From DUQW01 sp050953805 (GTDB taxonomy: Bacteria > Bacillota_I > Bacilli_A > Acholeplasmatales > Acholeplasmataceae): a stretch of 64,000 nt of DNA. Position 1 is the stretch's first letter. Each line of letters opens with the position of its first letter. Both the position numbers and the translations under genes were made by a program. Below are positions 61,401-64,000 of the stretch, piece after piece. The stretch spans positions 372,001 to 436,000 of the forward strand of contig JBMNNE010000002.1 of NCBI GenBank assembly GCA_050953805.1. The letters run 5' to 3'. The notes beneath the pieces were generated by a model, which searched no databases, was not told the DNA's origin, and saw only the letters and a list, made by a program, of their open reading frames with translations.

Positions 61401-62606
61401 GTAGAAGAAGATTGTAAGACTGAAAAAGGAATTGTCCAAGAAGAGATTGTAGTTGACGGAGACCAAAACATGAAGGTTGAACTTCATACACGTATTATTG
61501 GTCGTTTTGCTGCTAAAGATATTATTAATCCAAATACTAAAGAAGTAATGGTTAGTCGCAACGAATTAATTACCGAAGATATTGCTCATGATATTGTTAG
61601 AGCGGGAATTACTAAAGTTGAAATTAGATCAAATTTAACTTGTGACTCACCAAATGGTGTTTGTGCGAAGTGTTACGGATTAAACTTGGCAACTAATAAA
61701 CCGGTTGAAGTTGGAGAAGCTGTTGGAGTTGTTGCAGCTCAATCAATTGGAGAACCTGGTACACAATTAACGATGCGTACTTTCCATACGGGTGGAGTCG
61801 CATCCGGTTCAGATATTACTGCCGGTCTTCCTAGAGTTCAAGAATTATTTGAAGCGAGAAATCCAAAAGGACGCTCCGTAATTAGTGAATATCGTGGTAA
61901 AGTTAAATCAATTAGTGTTAATTCTAAAACTGGTATTCAAACAGTCACGATTACCGATTTTAGAGGCATTGATCATCAATATACCATTGATCCAAATGTT
62001 GAACTATTAGTCAAAGAAAAAGATCAAGTGATGCCAGGAACTAAACTAACTCATGGTTCAGTTAATCCAAAAGAATTAGTTAGAGTTGTTTCTGTTGAAG
62101 CCGCTCAAAAATATATTTTAGAAGAAGTTCAAAAAGTATATCGTAAGCAAGATGTTGGAATTAATGATAAACACATTGAAATTATCGTTCGCCAAATGAC
62201 AAGAAGAATTCTAGTTGTAACTGAAGGTGATACTGATCTATTACCAGGCTTGGAAGTTTCAATTCATGAGTTTAAAGCTCAAAACTTAAAAGCCATTAAA
62301 GAAGGAAAACGTCCGGCAGTTGGTCGTCCAATCTTATTAGGAATTACTAGAGCTTCGTTAAGAAGTGATTCGTTCTTATCAGCGGCATCATTCCAAGAAA
62401 CAACAAGAATTTTAGCTGATGCTGCGATCAGAGGTAAAGTTGATGAACTTCATGGTCTTAAAGAAAATGTTATTATTGGTGGATTGATTCCAGCAGGTAC
62501 CGGAATTCTTAATGAAAAAGCATATAATTATCTCCGCGAACCTGAATCACCAGAACAAGAATTTTTAGAAGAAAGTTTATCAAGACTTCAAAAGAAATGG
62601 CGATAA
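58443..62606 (+). CDS. rpoC: RNA polymerase beta' subunit with N-terminal tandem alphaCTD-like domains
   Basis: Catalytic beta' subunit. The canonical sequence begins only at about residue 171 ('NHLKIRLASPDEIRAWSYGE'); from there on it has the expected zinc ribbon ('CRCGKK', 'CPKCGVEI'), active-site 'NADFDGDQMAVH', and trigger-loop region. Before it lie two domains resembling the alpha-subunit C-terminal domain: residues 8-65 and 69-123, then an acidic/basic helical linker. Domain 2 ('DLKLTDDTIKILSDANIHST' onward) aligns without gaps over 49 residues with E. coli alphaCTD. The extension accounts for the whole length excess (1387 against ~1200). The ATG overlaps the rpoB stop and has a GGAGG site, and no other start fits, so the extension is real coding sequence. 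Confidence 0.97.
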   Translation: MSVDLKLKISQLKISDDAKQGFILAGISVLEDANTYDIDNYKTILATLSPEVASEIKKVLLKYGLPSNLKDLKLTDDTIKILSDANIHSTLDLVTANRSNLYRLFRFEEFELAEINNVYQFFEIEELTEADFDEHAELLRSQQDVEDINITKRIQKEVKKIRKGYGSRTYNHLKIRLASPDEIRAWSYGEVLNHETINYRTAKPEEGGLFCERIFGPTKSHQCRCGKKQVSNHGQICPKCGVEITDSLVRRERMGHIELEAPVVHTWYLKNTPSRLAILLGIKAKALEEVVYYSSYIVIDPGSVPQLKKKDVLTEQGYFMLLEQFGRRFEAQTGAEAVKTLLMELDLDKEVKILRQKFKTSTKQKRERIIRRLEIVEAFNNSDNKPEWMVMDVIPVIPPDLRPMVQLDGGRFATTDLNDLYRRIINRNARLKKEKEENAPRLVIKNEMRMLQVAVDALFDNSRGGRRAAMGRDRPLKSLSDLLRGKQGRFRQNLLGKRVDYSGRSVIIVGPDLKMYQAGIPREMAIILFKPFVLRELIRNYGINRGEANRKYERQDDDVWQALETVVQEHPVLLNRAPTLHRLGIQAFEPKLIDGKAIRLHPLVTPAFNADFDGDQMAVHVPLSPEAQAETRLLMLASNNILAPKDGKPVVTPAQDMVLGNYYLTMEDVYNPEDESTYINRNEGRFFSSFEEANIALNNKEIGHHTRILIKPTAINKNFTDEQKDKYLVTTIGKMIFNQILPPSFPYLNEASDENLFEKTPDKYFINKGVNPKDYFKTLTEDDIPRPFKKGFLSQIIGQVFKRYEITETSKMLDDLKDLGFKYSTISGITVSIADMNVYGEKQQVLDRSNAEVNEIFEQYNFGMLTDNERKKLVIQVWKNALDEIKKGVINSLDHKNNLFMMSDSRARGSIENFVQLIGMRGLMNNPKGETIEVPVQASFREGLTVSEFFISTHGARKGSTDTALKTAESGYLTRRLVDVSQDVIIVEEDCKTEKGIVQEEIVVDGDQNMKVELHTRIIGRFAAKDIINPNTKEVMVSRNELITEDIAHDIVRAGITKVEIRSNLTCDSPNGVCAKCYGLNLATNKPVEVGEAVGVVAAQSIGEPGTQLTMRTFHTGGVASGSDITAGLPRVQELFEARNPKGRSVISEYRGKVKSISVNSKTGIQTVTITDFRGIDHQYTIDPNVELLVKEKDQVMPGTKLTHGSVNPKELVRVVSVEAAQKYILEEVQKVYRKQDVGINDKHIEIIVRQMTRRILVVTEGDTDLLPGLEVSIHEFKAQNLKAIKEGKRPAVGRPILLGITRASLRSDSFLSAASFQETTRILADAAIRGKVDELHGLKENVIIGGLIPAGTGILNEKAYNYLREPESPEQEFLEESLSRLQKKWR

Positions 62607-62621
62607 ATTAAATGATTTATA

Positions 62622-62657
62622 GGGTGTAATGCCAATAAGGCATTACGCCTTTTTTTA
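62622..62657 (+). terminator. terminator after rpoC
   Basis: 11-bp stem GGTGTAATGCC/GGCATTACGCC (one G-T pair) followed by eight T. rpsL/rpsG, which follow rpoC in most Firmicutes, are not here. Confidence 0.93.
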
Positions 62658-62739
62658 ATGACTATTTATAAAGTAACCACAAGGTGCTATTAAATTGAGA
62701 TATCGTGTGATATAATTCTACAAAGGAGGGATTGTCATC

Positions 62740-63600
62740 ATGAAAAAAAGATTCCTATTGATATTGGTACTATTTTTAAGTCTTTTGATAATTACTGGTT
62801 GTAGTAATAGGGGTACTTCTCGCGAAAACGTTTCTCAAGATGGTGGGGGTGCACCAAAAAGTGAATTGATTTTAGCGGATCCAACAAGAAAAGTAATTTA
62901 TAATGTGTCAATTAGTATTCAATCAGAAGATTTATTGGCGACTAATAATCAAATTAAAAATAAATTTATTGCTGGTGAAGAATATTGGGTTGCAAAAGAA
63001 GAACTTGAAGAAAATTATAATTACATTATTTTTAGAGTTAAGATTGCAAAATTAACTGAGTTTGTCCAATTCTTAAGAAATGAATATGAGACAACTCAAT
63101 TTAAATGGGAAACCGAAGATGTAACGAAAGATTATGTTGATATTCAAGCAAGAAAAGACTCATTATTAGCTTCTAGAGCTAGACTCGAAGAGTTAAAAGT
63201 GGGCGCTACTAGACTTGAAATTACTCAACTCGAACAAAGAATTGCAGAAATAGATACAGAATTAAATCAATTATCATCAACATTAATTACATACGATTCA
63301 TTAACTGAATTTGCTACTGTTAAAGTATATCTTCATAAAAAATCAGCTAGTCCAGTTCCACCTAAATATGATGAAGAATTAGGAAATAGCTTTAAGGCTG
63401 GATGGAATGCAGTTCTTTCAATTTTAAAATTCTTTGGAAAAGCGATTGCAACGCTCTTGCCGTTCTTGATTATTATCGTGCCAGTTGGTGGTGTTATTAT
63501 GGCAATTTCTTATCGTGAAAAAATTAAAGATCACTTCAAAAGAAAGAAAAAAGAAAAAAAAGAAGAATTAACTGAGGAATCGGTTGAAGAAAAAGACTAA
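62740..63600 (+). CDS. DUF4349 lipoprotein
   Basis: Predicted lipoprotein, lipidated at C21 in 'ITGC'. The 286-residue chain has the DUF4349 layout: an extracytoplasmic alpha/beta part ('RKVIYNVSISIQSEDL'), a coiled coil (about 130-185, 'LLASRARLEELK', 'ITQLEQRIAEIDTELNQL'), a C-terminal membrane helix (about 235-258) and a lysine/glutamate-rich cytoplasmic tail. The family is widespread and uncharacterised; an envelope-associated role is likely. An extended -10 (TGATATAAT) and AAGGAGG site precede it. Confidence 0.88.
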   Translation: MKKRFLLILVLFLSLLIITGCSNRGTSRENVSQDGGGAPKSELILADPTRKVIYNVSISIQSEDLLATNNQIKNKFIAGEEYWVAKEELEENYNYIIFRVKIAKLTEFVQFLRNEYETTQFKWETEDVTKDYVDIQARKDSLLASRARLEELKVGATRLEITQLEQRIAEIDTELNQLSSTLITYDSLTEFATVKVYLHKKSASPVPPKYDEELGNSFKAGWNAVLSILKFFGKAIATLLPFLIIIVPVGGVIMAISYREKIKDHFKRKKKEKKEELTEESVEEKD

Positions 63601-63608
63601 TGAAAACC

Positions 63609-63637
63609 AAGGGGCTGTAAAATCATACAGTCCTTTT
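63609..63637 (+). terminator. terminator after DUF4349 gene
   Basis: 11-bp stem AAGGGGCTGTA / TACAGTCCTTT (two G-T pairs), loop of six, T-run. Confidence 0.85.
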
Positions 63638-63681
63638 TTAATTAGATAAGAAATGCATTTTATAATCATATTTATATTATT

Positions 63682-63709
63682 TTGATATATTGGGATTAAT
63701 TGATATAAT
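63682..63709 (+). promoter_or_regulatory. promoter of the metal ATPase
   Basis: TTGATA, 16-bp spacer, TATAAT. The -10 ends seven bases before the ATG at 63717, so transcription should begin at or next to the start codon. Confidence 0.75.
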
Positions 63710-63716
63710 TCTAAAT

Positions 63717-64000
63717 ATGAAAACAACACTTAAAATACCTAATATCGATTGCCCAACATGTGCAAATGCCATCGAAGAACATTTTAAAACATTTAATATA
63801 GAAGCAAGAGTTAACGTTAACCAGAAAAAGGTTGCTTTTATTCATGAAAATAAAGAAGAATATGATTTAATAATTAGAGAACTAAAAGTTATTGGATTTC
63901 CGGCGATTACAATTGATTACGATGAAGCAAAATATCGAAAAAGAGAAAAACTAAGGTTGATTATTGCAACGATTTTAGTTTTACCATTAGCTTATACAAT
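63717..64000 (+). CDS. P1B-type heavy-metal/copper ATPase, N-terminal part (cut by window end)
   Basis: Open frame running off the window. The first ~65 residues are a heavy-metal-associated domain with the metal-binding 'IDCPTCANAIEEHF' (C12, C15), followed by a charged stretch and the beginning of the first membrane helix ('LRLIIATILVLPLAY'). This is the usual start of copper or cadmium/zinc exporting P-type ATPases. 'DCPTC' rather than 'MTC' is more often seen in Zn/Cd/Co types, so the metal is left open. No ribosome-binding site is visible before the ATG. Confidence 0.85.
   Translation, partial: MKTTLKIPNIDCPTCANAIEEHFKTFNIEARVNVNQKKVAFIHENKEEYDLIIRELKVIGFPAITIDYDEAKYRKREKLRLIIATILVLPLAYT

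Noticed and set aside
1..64000. rRNA, tRNA, CRISPR, insertion sequence or phage
   Set aside because: None of the diagnostic sequences (T-arm motifs, repeat-spacer arrays, transposase or integrase motifs, terminal repeats) was seen.

Overview
The window is AT-rich, densely packed chromosomal DNA from a low-GC Firmicutes/Mollicutes-type bacterium. TGA is a true stop (it ends tmk, holB, rsmI, kdgA and the sigma-like gene) and tryptophan is TGG, so this is not a UGA=Trp mycoplasma. Small three-transmembrane SecE, short aminoacyl-tRNA synthetases, few regulators and B. subtilis-like gene order fit an Acholeplasma/Izemoplasma-like lineage; that placement is inference. No rRNA, tRNA, IS element, phage or CRISPR was seen.

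Layout. (1) 2-7718, + strand: a tight housekeeping operon ecfT-truA-tmk-holB-ricT-(TerB-like)-rsmI-metG-yitT, matching the B. subtilis tmk-holB-yaaT-rsmI-metS neighbourhood. (2) 7813-18146: a complete beta-glucuronide regulon. A GPH importer and GH2 beta-glucuronidase (- strand) face an AraC regulator followed by uxaC-uxuA-uxuB-kdgA-kdgK (+ strand), giving glucuronate -> fructuronate -> mannonate -> KDG -> KDPG -> pyruvate + glyceraldehyde-3-P. (3) 18218-21336, - strand: a second GPH transporter and a GH13 alpha-glucosidase, with a 14/14 cre-like site upstream. (4) 21500-24555: a guanine-class purine riboswitch with terminator in front of an AzgA-type purine permease, then a uracil permease. 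(5) 24577-31058: a Pho regulon, pstS-pstC-pstA-pstB-phoU-phoP-phoR, behind an array of Pho boxes spaced 11 bp. (6) 31059-37890, - strand: three tandem paralogous ABC-FtsX (MacB-like) fusion proteins, then a lipoprotein. (7) 39518-40342: rplM-rpsI. (8) 40484-62606: gltX-[lipoprotein]-cysS-[P-type ATPase]-rlmB-sigH-like-rpmG-secE-nusG-[TIKI-like]-rplK-rplA-rplJ-rplL-rsmC-rpoB-rpoC, the B. subtilis gltX...rpoC backbone with cysE, mrnC and yacP missing and unrelated genes in or near those slots. (9) A DUF4349 lipoprotein and the 5' end of a P1B metal ATPase close the window.

Most unusual observations. RpoC carries about 170 extra N-terminal residues that read as two tandem copies of the alpha-subunit C-terminal domain (alphaCTD) fold, the second aligning without gaps over 49 residues to E. 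coli alphaCTD but lacking its DNA-contact residues. PstS is circularly permuted: the usual second half comes first and the protein ends at the motif that normally sits mid-protein. PstA has a PDZ-like domain inserted after its first membrane helix. RpoB has a roughly 85-residue repeat-containing insertion. Two look-alike RNA hairpins precede rplK and rplA (candidate L1 operators). The rplK and rpoB promoters share a dyad of the same design exactly over the -35 box.
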